64,000 nucleotides of DNA from Methylobacterium mesophilicum SR1.6/6 (lineage in GTDB: Bacteria; Pseudomonadota; Alphaproteobacteria; Rhizobiales; Beijerinckiaceae), in the NCBI RefSeq assembly GCF_000364445.2, contig NZ_CP043538.1, positions 6,219,447 to 6,283,446 on the forward strand. Reading direction: 5' to 3'. The notes under the pieces were generated by a model that saw nothing but the letters and a program-made list of their open reading frames with translations, did not search any database and was not told where the DNA came from. Position 1 is the first letter of the stretch. Each line of letters begins with the position of its first letter. Positions 8,338 through 15,397 of the stretch are shown piece by piece. A program made the translations under genes and the position numbers.

Positions 8338-9642
8338 ATGGATGCCAGCACCCCGATGGCCCGCACCGCCTTCGAGACCAAGAGCGGCCTGCCCGACACA
8401 CGGCCCGACCTGGAGAACAAGGCGTCCCGGCCAGAGGGCGGCACGGTCCGCTCCGCCCTCGACGAGCTCGCCACAGCCTTCGCGGCCTTCAAGGAGACGA
8501 ACGACGCCCGCCTCGGCCGGATCGAGGGCCGGCTCGGCACCGACGTGCTCACCGAGGAGAAGCTCGCCCGCATCGACGCGGCGCTCGACGCCGCCCGCAC
8601 CCGCCTCGACCGGATCACTTTGGAGCGGGCGCGGCCGCCGCTGGGCCAGCCGGGCACCCGGGAGGACGCGACCGCGCACGAGCACAAGGCGGCCTTCGAC
8701 CTCTACGTGCGGGCGGGCGAGAGTGCCGGGCTCAAGCGCCTGGAGGCCAAGGCCCTGTCGGCCGGCTCCGGTCCGGATGGCGGCTACCTCGTCCCCGACA
8801 CGATCGAGCGGACCGTGCTGGCGCGCCTCGGCCAGATCTCGCCGATCCGGTCCATCGCCAGCGTGCAGCAGATCTCCGGCGCGCAGTACAAGCGCGCGGT
8901 CTCGGTGGGCGCGCCGGTCACCGGCTGGGCGGCCGAGACCGCGCCGCGCCCGGAGACCGCCGCGCCGGCCCTGTCGGAGATCGCGCTCCCGGCGATGGAG
9001 CTCTACGCGATGCCGGCCGCCACGCAGACGCTGCTGGACGACGCCGCGGTGGACCTCGACGCGTGGCTCTCGGCGGAGGTGGAGACCGCCTTCGCCGAGC
9101 AGGAGGGCGTCGCCTTCGTGTCCGGCAACGGCGCGAGCCGCCCGCGGGGCTTCCTCACCTACGACACGGTCGCCAACGCCGCCTGGGTGCCGGGCAAGCT
9201 CGGCGTCGTGGCCACCGGGACGGCCGGCGCCTTCCCGTCGGCCAATCCGGGGGACGTGCTGTTCGACCTGATCTACGGCCTGCGGGCGGCCTACCGGCAG
9301 AATGCCGGCTTCGTGATGAACCGGCGCACCCAGAGCGCGATCCGGAAGTTCAAGGACGCGGAGGGCAACTACCTCTGGCAGCCGCCGCTCGCCGCCGACC
9401 GGTCCGCCACGCTGGTCGGCTTCCCTGTGACGGAGGCCGAGGCGATGCCCGATCCCGGCAAGGACAGCCTGTCGGTGGCCTTCGGCGACTTCCGGCGCGG
9501 CTACGTGGTGGTGGACCGCACCGGGATGCGCGTCCTGCGGGATCCGTACTCGGCCAAGCCCTACGTGCTGTTCTACACCACCAAGCGCGTCGGCGGCGGC
9601 GTGCAGGACTTCGACGCCATCAAGCTCTTGAAGTTCAGCTGA
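8338..9642 (+). CDS. HK97-fold major capsid protein (GTA g5)
   Basis: 434 residues from the ATG at 8338, favoured over 8308 because GACGAGG lies 8 nt upstream. Residues about 30-105 are a charged helical delta/scaffold domain (RSALDELATAFAAF and the following Glu/Arg-rich helix), which the g4 protease should remove. The HK97 core follows: GGYLVPDTIERTVLARL, SPIRSIASVQQISG, FVSGNGASRPRGFLTYD (about residues 260-276), NRRTQSAIRKFKDAEG and GFPVTEAEAMPD. It shells the DNA-filled head. It is the last head gene before an opposite-strand insertion of about 2.5 kb. Confidence 0.95.
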   Translation: MDASTPMARTAFETKSGLPDTRPDLENKASRPEGGTVRSALDELATAFAAFKETNDARLGRIEGRLGTDVLTEEKLARIDAALDAARTRLDRITLERARPPLGQPGTREDATAHEHKAAFDLYVRAGESAGLKRLEAKALSAGSGPDGGYLVPDTIERTVLARLGQISPIRSIASVQQISGAQYKRAVSVGAPVTGWAAETAPRPETAAPALSEIALPAMELYAMPAATQTLLDDAAVDLDAWLSAEVETAFAEQEGVAFVSGNGASRPRGFLTYDTVANAAWVPGKLGVVATGTAGAFPSANPGDVLFDLIYGLRAAYRQNAGFVMNRRTQSAIRKFKDAEGNYLWQPPLAADRSATLVGFPVTEAEAMPDPGKDSLSVAFGDFRRGYVVVDRTGMRVLRDPYSAKPYVLFYTTKRVGGGVQDFDAIKLLKFS

Positions 9643-9721
9643 GGCGCGGGGTTCGCGGCGGGCGCACGTCGCCCTGCCTTCGCGCTCGAACGGGCAGACG
9701 GCGTGCGCCCCTATGCCGTTC

Positions 9722-9835
9722 CGTCATTCCTGGGCCGCGAAGCGGAGCCCGGAACCCGGACACGCCGACGTGCCGGGGGCGTGCAAGGACCGGGGTTCCG
9801 GATTCCGGGCTCGCCTGCGGCGCCCCGGAATGACG
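9722..9835. repeat. Interspersed inverted-repeat element (copy 1)
   Basis: The arm starting CGTCATTCCTGGG (9722-9754) is an imperfect inverted copy of the arm ending CCCCGGAATGACG (9803-9835). The right arm matches a second element at 24143-24175 in 32 of 33 positions. The 308-bp gap that holds it (9643-9950) has no supportable gene. It resembles small palindromic repeats scattered between genes in alphaproteobacteria. Confidence 0.7.
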
Positions 9836-9950
9836 ATGCGGATCGTGACCGAGAGGGCGGAGCCGCGGACCTGTGAAATCCGTCGGCTCCGTAGAGGTGC
9901 CGGTTCCGGACCACGCCGGTATCCGGCGCGATCTGTCCGGGTGCTGAGCC

Positions 9951-10496
9951 TCAGCGCCCGGAATTGCCGTCGCGCAGCGTCCCGGTGGGCTCCTGCACGT
10001 GCGCCTCGAGGAACCAGAGGTGCTTGTCGACCGCCCGGGAGATCTCGGTGAACAGGTCCGCCGTGTCGGGATCGCCCGCCTCGTCGGTCTCGTCGATGTT
10101 CTGCCGCACGGCGTTGGCGTAGGCGGCGTAGCTGTCGATCAGCGCGGCGATGTGGTCGGCGATGGCGTAGATGCCGGTCGGGTAGGCCGGGAGCTTGGTG
10201 CGCTCCGCCACCGCCTGGGTCGAGCCGAACGCCGTGGCGCCGAGCTGCACCGCGCGCTCGGCGACGCTGTCGTTGAACTCGTCGAGTTCGGTGCGGAACC
10301 CGTCGAGCATCTCGTGGACGCCGATGAATTGCGGGCCCTTGAGGTTCCAGTGCGCCTGCTTGATCGCCAGGGCGAGGTCGATGCCGTCCGCCAAGCGCGC
10401 GTTGAGCGCCTCGATCGAGACCTTCTTGGCGTTCGAGTCGGTGTTGTTCCGGGTCTTGTGCGCCCGGGGGGTGTTGCTGGTGCCGGTGTCGGCCAT
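9951..10496 (-). CDS. dps: Dps-family DNA-binding ferritin
   Basis: 181 residues. Dps stores iron as a dodecamer, using H2O2 as oxidant, and shields DNA during stress. The ferroxidase motif is intact: KQAHWNLKGPQFIGVHEML supplies the paired histidines, and DEFNDSVAERAVQLG supplies the acidic ligands. The N-terminal 25 residues are polar and Lys/Arg-containing, as in DNA-binding Dps tails. It lies on the opposite strand inside the GTA structural cluster, between the capsid and connector genes, so it is a passenger and not a particle component as far as sequence shows. A weak EcfG-like promoter lies upstream at 10532-10557. Confidence 0.93.
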   Translation of the reverse strand: MADTGTSNTPRAHKTRNNTDSNAKKVSIEALNARLADGIDLALAIKQAHWNLKGPQFIGVHEMLDGFRTELDEFNDSVAERAVQLGATAFGSTQAVAERTKLPAYPTGIYAIADHIAALIDSYAAYANAVRQNIDETDEAGDPDTADLFTEISRAVDKHLWFLEAHVQEPTGTLRDGNSGR

Positions 10497-10531
10497 GCTC
10501 TCGCTCCGTGAGCCGGAAAGGTTCGGATGCG

Positions 10532-10557
10532 AAAGTGCCGATGCGGGCCGAGGTTCC
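10532..10557 (-). promoter_or_regulatory. Possible EcfG-type stress promoter of dps
   Basis: On the minus strand GGAAC (10553-10557) is followed after 17 bp by CTTT (10532-10535). The alphaproteobacterial EcfG consensus is GGAAC, a 16-18 bp spacer, then a cGTT-like -10, so the match is imperfect. It lies about 36 bp upstream of the dps start codon. General-stress control of dps would make sense biologically. Confidence 0.3.
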
Positions 10558-10632
10558 CGCGGGCGCGGGGGATAAGCGGGCGGCGAAGCGTCCCGCGCTC
10601 CCCGCAGGCCGAAGCCCGGATCCGCCGCCGCG

Positions 10633-11538
10633 CTAGCGGCGGGCCGGGCGGGCCATCCAGTCGGAGCGGCTGCGATGCGGCGCCGCGCCCGCCTGCACCT
10701 GGGACAGTTCCGCCGAGCGCGCCGAGATCCAGCCGGCGTGCTCGGCCACCGGCGTCACGGCGGTGAAGCCGCCGCAGGCGGTCCGGCGGACACCCTGCTG
10801 CAGGGCGCCGCTCGACCAGCTCACCACGCCGACGATCCGGTAGCCGCCGGGACCGCCCGCCAGGATCGGGCCGCCGGAATCGCCCAGGCACGCCCCGGCC
10901 CCCGCGGTCTCGGCCATGCGCCGCCGGTCGGTCACCACGGTGACCCGATTGGCGACCTGCAGCGATCCGATCGAGACGAGATGCGCCAGCCGGAGGACCC
11001 GCGCCGAGCCGCGCCGGTTCTCGGCCACCACGCCGAATCCCGCGATGTCGACCGACGCACCGGTGTCGATCGCGGCGGCACCGCGCGGGTCGAGGGGCGC
11101 GTAATCCGAGCCCAGGGGACGCTCGAGCTTGAGCAGCGCGAGGTCGACGCCGGGCTGATCCTCCGGCGTGGTGCCGGGCACGAAGTCCGGGTGCATGCTC
11201 GCGGCGATCACCGGGGTCCGGTGCTGGCGGAAGCTCCGGTCGACGCTGATCACCGTGTAGCCGGCCGGGCGCATCACGCAGTGGGCCGCGCTGAGCACGA
11301 GGTCGGGCGCGATCAGCGTGCCGGAGCAGATCTCGCCCTCCGTGCTCTCGATGCGGACCACGAAGCTGCGCGCCCCGTTCGGGTCGCGGGTGGTCGTGCC
11401 GTTGATCACCGCCTGGGCCGGGGCCGGCAGTAACCCGGTCAGGACGCCGAGCAGCGCCGCACCGAGGAGACCGCTCCCGAGGCTTCCGCGCAGGAGGCGC
11501 TCGCGGAGACCGGCCTTGCGGATCGGGCGAGGGGACAT
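10633..11538 (-). CDS. Secreted trypsin-like (S1) serine protease
   Basis: 301 residues. A Sec signal peptide (basic start, hydrophobic core GSGLLGAALLGVLTGLL, cleavage after PAQA near residue 43) is followed by a chymotrypsin fold. The catalytic triad is visible: His in LSAAHCV, Asp in GVDLALLKL and Ser in GDSGGP. Paired cysteines fit disulfides in the periplasm or outside the cell. The substrate is unknown. It is one of two adjacent same-strand S1 proteases whose sequences differ too much to be a recent duplication. The block lies between GTA g5 and g6. Confidence 0.88.
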   Translation of the reverse strand: MSPRPIRKAGLRERLLRGSLGSGLLGAALLGVLTGLLPAPAQAVINGTTTRDPNGARSFVVRIESTEGEICSGTLIAPDLVLSAAHCVMRPAGYTVISVDRSFRQHRTPVIAASMHPDFVPGTTPEDQPGVDLALLKLERPLGSDYAPLDPRGAAAIDTGASVDIAGFGVVAENRRGSARVLRLAHLVSIGSLQVANRVTVVTDRRRMAETAGAGACLGDSGGPILAGGPGGYRIVGVVSWSSGALQQGVRRTACGGFTAVTPVAEHAGWISARSAELSQVQAGAAPHRSRSDWMARPARR

Positions 11539-11652
11539 CGGGCACTCCGGGGGCGCCGTCGGCGCGGGTGGGGGCGCCGGGGGCGAGGATGCGGCGCGGT
11601 TTGAGCCTAGAGCAAGGCAATAGCCCGGCCAAGGTGAGGTTCCCTGCGGATC

Positions 11653-12414
11653 CTACGCGATCCAGTGAGCGCTCCGGCCCCAATCCGCGAGGATCCGGTC
11701 GATCCAGCCGCGCTGGGGCCCGACCAGGACACCCTGGGTGAGGCCGCCGCAGGCGCCCCCGACCCAGGCGGCCAGCGCCAGGACGGCCCCGTCCGGCCCG
11801 GCGACCGGGCCACCGGAATCCCCCTGGCAGGCGCCGCCGGCGCCGCCCTTCAGCCAGACCAGGATGCGGCTCGGCCCGTAGGGCTCGATCACCGGCAGGC
11901 CGATGCTGCGGTAGGTGCCGGTGGAGCGCGGGTCGCCCGGCCTGGCGGCGCCGTAGCCCGACACCGTCAGGCTCTCGCCGGCCAGCGGGGTCGCGGCGCT
12001 CAGGGTCACGGGGACGAAGCGCGGCGGCAGCGGCGTCGCGGTGCGCAGGAGCGCGAGGTCGATGGAGCGCCGCCGGCCCGTCGCGGCGCCCGCGTCGTAG
12101 CCGGGATGCACTGCGCGCGCCGCCACCTCCACGAGGACCGGCTCCCCGGCGGCGTCGCGGAAATGGACGCGGTGCTCCCGGGCGTCGGCGGCGCAGTGGC
12201 CGGCGGTGAGCACCGTGTCGGGGGCGAGGACGACCCCGGTGCAGACGCCGCCCTTCGACGACAGGACCATCACGGCGCCGCCGGCCGGCGCCTCCGCGCC
12301 GCCGACGATCGCCCGGGCCGGCGGGCTCGCGAGCGCCAGGGCGGCTGTCAGGGCGGCTGTCTGAGCTGCCGCCGCCACGGCGCAGGCCGCCGGGCGACGC
12401 TTCGAGACCAGCAT
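11653..12414 (-). CDS. Secreted trypsin-like (S1) serine protease
   Basis: 253 residues with an Ala-rich signal peptide (about residues 1-35, ending PPARA) directly followed by IVGG, the classical trypsin mature N-terminus. The triad is His in LTAGHCA, Asp in SIDLALLRT and Ser in GDSGGPV. The IVGG start implies that cleavage exposes the free N-terminus needed for activation. It would act in the periplasm or be secreted; the target is unknown. It starts just 27 bp from the divergently oriented g6 gene, so it sits squarely within the GTA cluster. Confidence 0.88.
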   Translation of the reverse strand: MLVSKRRPAACAVAAAAQTAALTAALALASPPARAIVGGAEAPAGGAVMVLSSKGGVCTGVVLAPDTVLTAGHCAADAREHRVHFRDAAGEPVLVEVAARAVHPGYDAGAATGRRRSIDLALLRTATPLPPRFVPVTLSAATPLAGESLTVSGYGAARPGDPRSTGTYRSIGLPVIEPYGPSRILVWLKGGAGGACQGDSGGPVAGPDGAVLALAAWVGGACGGLTQGVLVGPQRGWIDRILADWGRSAHWIA

Positions 12415-12441
12415 CGGAACACCTTGGATGAGGGACGCGCG

Positions 12442-13008
12442 ATGATCCCGTTACGCATCGATGCCGCCGCCGTCGAGCCGGTGAGCGTGGCCGACCTGCG
12501 CGGCTACCTGCGCCTCGATTCCGACGCCGGGGACGCGGAGGAGGGGCTGCTCCAGGCGCTGATCACCGCCGTCCGCGCCAGCCTGGAGGTCGAGACCCGC
12601 CGGATCCTGGTTCCGGGCCGCTACCGGATCGCACGCGCCGCCTGGCCGCCGGACGGGCAGATCCCCCTGCCGCTGAGCCCGCTGGTGGCGGTCCTGCGCG
12701 CCGGCTTCGCGGAGGCCGGCGGCGCCCTCACCACCCTGGCGGACGGTCTCGTGCGGCTCGGTCCGGACCCGGTCGAGGCGCCGGGCCTGCGGGTCGATCC
12801 GTCCGTGCCGGATCCCGGTGACCGAATGATCCTGATCGAGGTCGCGGCGGGCTACGGCGGCGACGGTCTGCCGCTTCCGGCGCCCCTGCGCCTCGCGATC
12901 CTCCGGCTCGCCGCCGCCCGCTACGAGCATCGCGGCGACGAGCCGGACGGCGCGGCCGCCGACACGGCCGCGGATTTGGCCGCGCCCTTCCGCCGGATGC
13001 GGCTGTGA
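12442..13008 (+). CDS. Head-tail connector protein (GTA g6)
   Basis: 188 residues from the ATG at 12442; GAGGGACG (12430-12437) is the likely ribosome binding site. The N-terminal section PVSVADLRGYLRLD...EEGLLQALITAVRASLEVETRR is the phage connector (gp6-like, QLRxxLR) signature found in HK97 gp6 and GTA g6. It forms the ring below the portal to which tails attach. The C-terminal LRLAILRLAAARYEHR helix is also typical. The stop overlaps the GTG at 13005 that could begin g7, so the genes are coupled. This is where the + strand cluster resumes after the dps-protease insertion. Confidence 0.85.
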   Translation: MIPLRIDAAAVEPVSVADLRGYLRLDSDAGDAEEGLLQALITAVRASLEVETRRILVPGRYRIARAAWPPDGQIPLPLSPLVAVLRAGFAEAGGALTTLADGLVRLGPDPVEAPGLRVDPSVPDPGDRMILIEVAAGYGGDGLPLPAPLRLAILRLAAARYEHRGDEPDGAAADTAADLAAPFRRMRL

Positions 13009-13031
13009 CGTTCGCCCGCGGAGCCAGCCCG

Positions 13032-13385
13032 ATGCCGATCCAGTCCCAACGCCCGCCGCTCGGGGCGCGCCGCCGCCGCTTCGTCCTCGAACGGCCCGTG
13101 GAGGAGCCCGACGGGTTCGGCGGGGTCCTGCGGCGCTACGTGGCGGGCCCGGTCCTGTGGGGGGCGCTTGCCCCGGCCGGCATCCTCGACCGCTTGGCCG
13201 GCGGCCGGACCGACACGCTGCCCGCCTACCGCATCACCCTGCGAGGCCGGGCCGCGCTCGACCCGACGATGCGCCTCGCTGCCGGCCCCCGGCGGTTCGC
13301 GATCCGCGCCGTCGCCGAGCCGGACGCGCGGGGCCGCGACCTGATCTGCCACGTGGAGGAACTGCCGCGGGAGAACCGGTCGTGA
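13032..13385 (+). CDS. Head closure / head-tail adaptor protein (GTA g7)
   Basis: 117 residues from the ATG at 13032; a GTG at 13005 overlapping the g6 stop would add nine residues. The fold-level pattern (RFVLERPVEEPDGFGG, WGALAP, YRITLRGR, RRFAIRAVAEPDARGRDLICHVEE) matches the short beta-barrel head-tail joining proteins of the SPP1 gp16/GTA g7 family, about 110 residues. It closes the filled head before tail attachment. Its last bases overlap the GTG start of g8. Confidence 0.8.
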   Translation: MPIQSQRPPLGARRRRFVLERPVEEPDGFGGVLRRYVAGPVLWGALAPAGILDRLAGGRTDTLPAYRITLRGRAALDPTMRLAAGPRRFAIRAVAEPDARGRDLICHVEELPRENRS

Positions 13386-13798
13386 CCGATCCGAGCCCGC
13401 TTCTGGCGCTCCGCGCCGGCCTGATCGCCCGCTTCTCGACCGACGCCGCCCTGGCATCCCTGCTGGGCGGCCGGGTCCGGCTCTACGACGAGCCGCCCCG
13501 GGGTTCGGTCCCGGTCTACGCCCTTTTCGGCGACGCCGAGATCCAGGACGATTCCGTCGACGGCGCCGAGCGCCACCGTCACGGCCACGAGATCGCGGTG
13601 ATCGCCAAGCCCGGCTCCGTCCGAACCGCCCTCGACGCGGCGGAGCGCATGGCGGCGCTGCTCGCGGACGACGCGATGCCGCTCGCCGGCTGCCGGCTCG
13701 TCACCCTGCGGGTGAAGACGATCCGCGCCCGTCGCGACGTCCGGACCGGCGAGGCCCGGGCGAGCCTGACACTCGAGGCCGTCACCGAGAACCTGTGA
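13382..13798 (+). CDS. Tail terminator protein, DUF3168 (GTA g8)
   Basis: 138 residues from the GTG at 13382, which overlaps the g7 stop (GTGA), indicating coupling. DUF3168 hallmarks are present: LLALRAGLIARFSTDAALASLL at the N-terminus, RVRLYDEPPRGSVPVYALFGD, HRHGHEIAVIAKPGS and a C-terminal beta strand ending SLTLEAVTENL. In RcGTA this protein caps the tail tube at the head end and fixes tail completion. It is followed by a strong GAGGAGG ribosome binding site for g9. Confidence 0.85.
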   Translation: MTDPSPLLALRAGLIARFSTDAALASLLGGRVRLYDEPPRGSVPVYALFGDAEIQDDSVDGAERHRHGHEIAVIAKPGSVRTALDAAERMAALLADDAMPLAGCRLVTLRVKTIRARRDVRTGEARASLTLEAVTENL

Positions 13799-13809
13799 GG
13801 AGGACGTCG

Positions 13810-14220
13810 ATGGGCGCGCAGAAGGGCAAGGATCTGCTGCTCCGGGCCGGGGACGGCGCGGGCGGCTTCGTGGCGGTGGCGGGCCTGCGCACACGCCAGA
13901 TCACGCTCAACGCCGAGACCGTGGACGTCACCAACGCCGATTCCGCCGGCCGGTGGCGGGAGCTTCTCGCCGGGGCCGGCGTGCGCCGGGCCGCGATCGC
14001 GGGCTCCGGCGTGTTCCGCGATCAGGCCTCGGACGCGCGCCTGCGGCTGATCTTCTTCGAGGGGGCGATCGAGACGTTCCAGGTGGTGGTGCCGGCCTTC
14101 GGGATCCTGGAGGGCCCGTTCCAGATCGCGAGCCTCGAATACCGGGGCGATCATGCCGGGGAGGTCACGTTCGACATCAGCCTCGATTCCGCCGGCGCGC
14201 TCGCCTTCGCGGCGGCCTGA
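13810..14220 (+). CDS. Major tail tube protein (GTA g9)
   Basis: 136 residues from the ATG at 13810, preceded by GAGGAGGACG; an upstream GTG at 13795 is less likely because it lies before that site. The sequence shows the typical start QKGKDLLLRAGDG, then TRQITLNAETVDVTNADSAGRWRELL and FEGAIETFQVVVPAFG, the tail-tube fold shared with phage lambda gpV-like proteins (TP901-1 family). It polymerises into the tail tube, so it should be one of the most abundant products. The 17-bp gap to g10 has little room for a promoter. Confidence 0.88.
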   Translation: MGAQKGKDLLLRAGDGAGGFVAVAGLRTRQITLNAETVDVTNADSAGRWRELLAGAGVRRAAIAGSGVFRDQASDARLRLIFFEGAIETFQVVVPAFGILEGPFQIASLEYRGDHAGEVTFDISLDSAGALAFAAA

Positions 14221-14237
14221 CCCCGGGGGTGAGTCCC

Positions 14238-14570
14238 ATGGCCAACCGGATCCGCGGCGAGGTGCCGCTCGTCCTCAGCGGGCGGCGCTACACCCTCTGC
14301 CTGACCCTCGGGGCCCTCGCCGAGCTGGAGGGCGCAGTCCAGGCCGGAGACCTCGCGGGCCTCGCCGAACGCTTCGCGGGCGGCCGCGTCTCGGCGCGCG
14401 ACCTGATCGCCCTGCTGGGCGTCGCGCTGCGCGGCGGTGGCCACGACATCGACGACGCGGCGGTGGCCCGGCTGCCCCTCGCGGGCGGCCTCGACGCCCT
14501 GTCGGAGGCCCTCGGCGCGGTTCTCGCGGCGGCCTTCGGGGAGGCATCGACACCCGCAAACCCTCCCTAG
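14238..14570 (+). CDS. GTA tail assembly chaperone g10 (zero-frame product)
   Basis: 110 residues from the ATG at 14238 to the TAG at 14568. The GTA g10 family (gp10-like, sometimes called GTA-family protein) is recognisable from RGEVPLVLSGRRYTLCLTLGALAELE and the helical GLAERFAGGRVSARDLIALLGVALRGG. It occupies the place of lambda gpG between the tail tube and tape-measure genes. The last codons contain A_AAC_CCT in the correct phase for -1 slippage, so some ribosomes should continue into g10.1 (see 14538-14606). The stop-terminated form would be the G-type chaperone. Confidence 0.85.
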   Translation: MANRIRGEVPLVLSGRRYTLCLTLGALAELEGAVQAGDLAGLAERFAGGRVSARDLIALLGVALRGGGHDIDDAAVARLPLAGGLDALSEALGAVLAAAFGEASTPANPP

Positions 14571-14606
14571 AGCCGGGGCCGGACGCCGCGCATCCAGCCC
14601 CGGCTC
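14538..14606 (+). promoter_or_regulatory. Candidate -1 programmed ribosomal frameshift cassette
   Basis: Read directly from the sequence. An internal Shine-Dalgarno GGGGAGG (14538-14544) lies 13 nt before the heptamer AAACCCT (14558-14564). The heptamer sits in phase as A_AAC_CCT and fits X_XXY_YYZ. After a 5-nt spacer, GAGCCGGGGC (14570-14579) pairs perfectly with GCCCCGGCTC (14597-14606) around a 17-nt loop. A -1 slip re-reads AAA CCC and avoids the g10 TAG at 14568. Known dnaX and phage tail chaperone frameshifts use the same three parts. Y=C is a less common choice, which lowers expected efficiency. Confidence 0.8.
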
Positions 14607-14791
14607 GATATGCCTTCCCGTGGGACGACGCCCTGGCCCTCGGCCTCGGGGCGCTGCGCTGGAGCCCCGCGGCGTTCTGGGCGGCGACGCCGCGCGAGTT
14701 CGCCGCGGCACTCGGCCGACGCGCCGGGCCGGAGCCCATGACCCGCGAAGCCTTCGAGCGGCTGCTCGTAGCCTATCCCGACCCCACCTGA
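14558..14791 (+). CDS. GTA tail assembly chaperone g10.1 (rcc01693-type), made as a -1 frameshift fusion
   Basis: The open frame from 14558 to the TGA at 14789-14791 encodes the short TIGR02216-type domain: YAFPWDDALALGLGALRWSP, FWAATPREFAAALG and a C-terminal MTREAFERLLVAYPD. No ATG, GTG or TTG occurs in this frame between the end of g10 and the domain; the first start-like codon is a CTG at 14633, already inside the conserved FPWDD region. The parsimonious reading is therefore translation only as the C-terminal part of a g10-g10.1 fusion of about 184 residues starting at 14238. That would be the equivalent of lambda gpGT, which bridges the tape measure and tail tube during tail assembly. 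Confidence 0.75.
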   Translation, partial: KPSLEPGPDAAHPAPARYAFPWDDALALGLGALRWSPAAFWAATPREFAAALGRRAGPEPMTREAFERLLVAYPDPT

Positions 14792-14799
14792 GGCGCCCC

Positions 14800-15372
14800 A
14801 TGGCCGAGACCGAACCCGACACCCAGGACGCCGCGCGGATCACGCAGCTCGAGACCCTCGACCGGCTGGCGCAGAATTTCGGCCGCAGCCTCGACGCGGC
14901 CCTGACCCGGGGCGCCGCCTCGGGCCGCAGCCTGGACGGGGTGCTCGGCACGATCGGCGCCCGCCTCGCCGGCGCGGCGGCCCGGGCGGCGGCCGGGCCG
15001 ATCCAGTCCGGGGTGAGCGGCCTCGTCAACGGCCTGCTGGGCGCCGGCGCCGAGGCCGGCTTCGCCCGCGGCGGCGTGTTCCGGGGCGGGCGGGTGCAGC
15101 CCTTCGCGGCGGGCGGGGTGGTGGCCGCGCCGACCTATTTCCCGATGGCGGGCGGCACCGGGCTGATGGGCGAGGCCGGTCCCGAGGCGATCCTGCCCCT
15201 GACCCGGGGGCCGCACGGCCGCCTCGGCGTCGCCTCCGGCGGGGCACCGGCCCGGCCGGTCTCGGTGACCGTACACATCGCGACGCCCGACCCGGGTGCC
15301 TTCCGCCGGTCGGAGGCCCAGGTGACCGCGAGCCTCGCCCGCGCGGTGGCGCGGGGTCAGCGGGCGACGTGA
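14800..15372 (+). CDS. Short tail tape-measure-like protein (GTA g11)
   Basis: 190 residues from the ATG at 14800, 8 bp after g10.1. The N-terminal half is helical (ITQLETLDRLAQNFGRSLDAAL, then the Ala-rich LAGAAARAAAGPIQSGVSGLVNGLLG). The C-terminal half contains the tape-measure end signature FARGGVFRGGRVQPFAAGGVV and MGEAGPEAILPLTRGPHGRLGV. The protein is about the size of RcGTA g11, consistent with a short non-contractile tail; a full phage tape measure would be several times longer. The + strand cluster is interrupted immediately after it by the TauD-family gene. Confidence 0.85.
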   Translation: MAETEPDTQDAARITQLETLDRLAQNFGRSLDAALTRGAASGRSLDGVLGTIGARLAGAAARAAAGPIQSGVSGLVNGLLGAGAEAGFARGGVFRGGRVQPFAAGGVVAAPTYFPMAGGTGLMGEAGPEAILPLTRGPHGRLGVASGGAPARPVSVTVHIATPDPGAFRRSEAQVTASLARAVARGQRAT

Positions 15373-15397
15373 CGGATCGCCCCGCGCGTCCGCGCCC

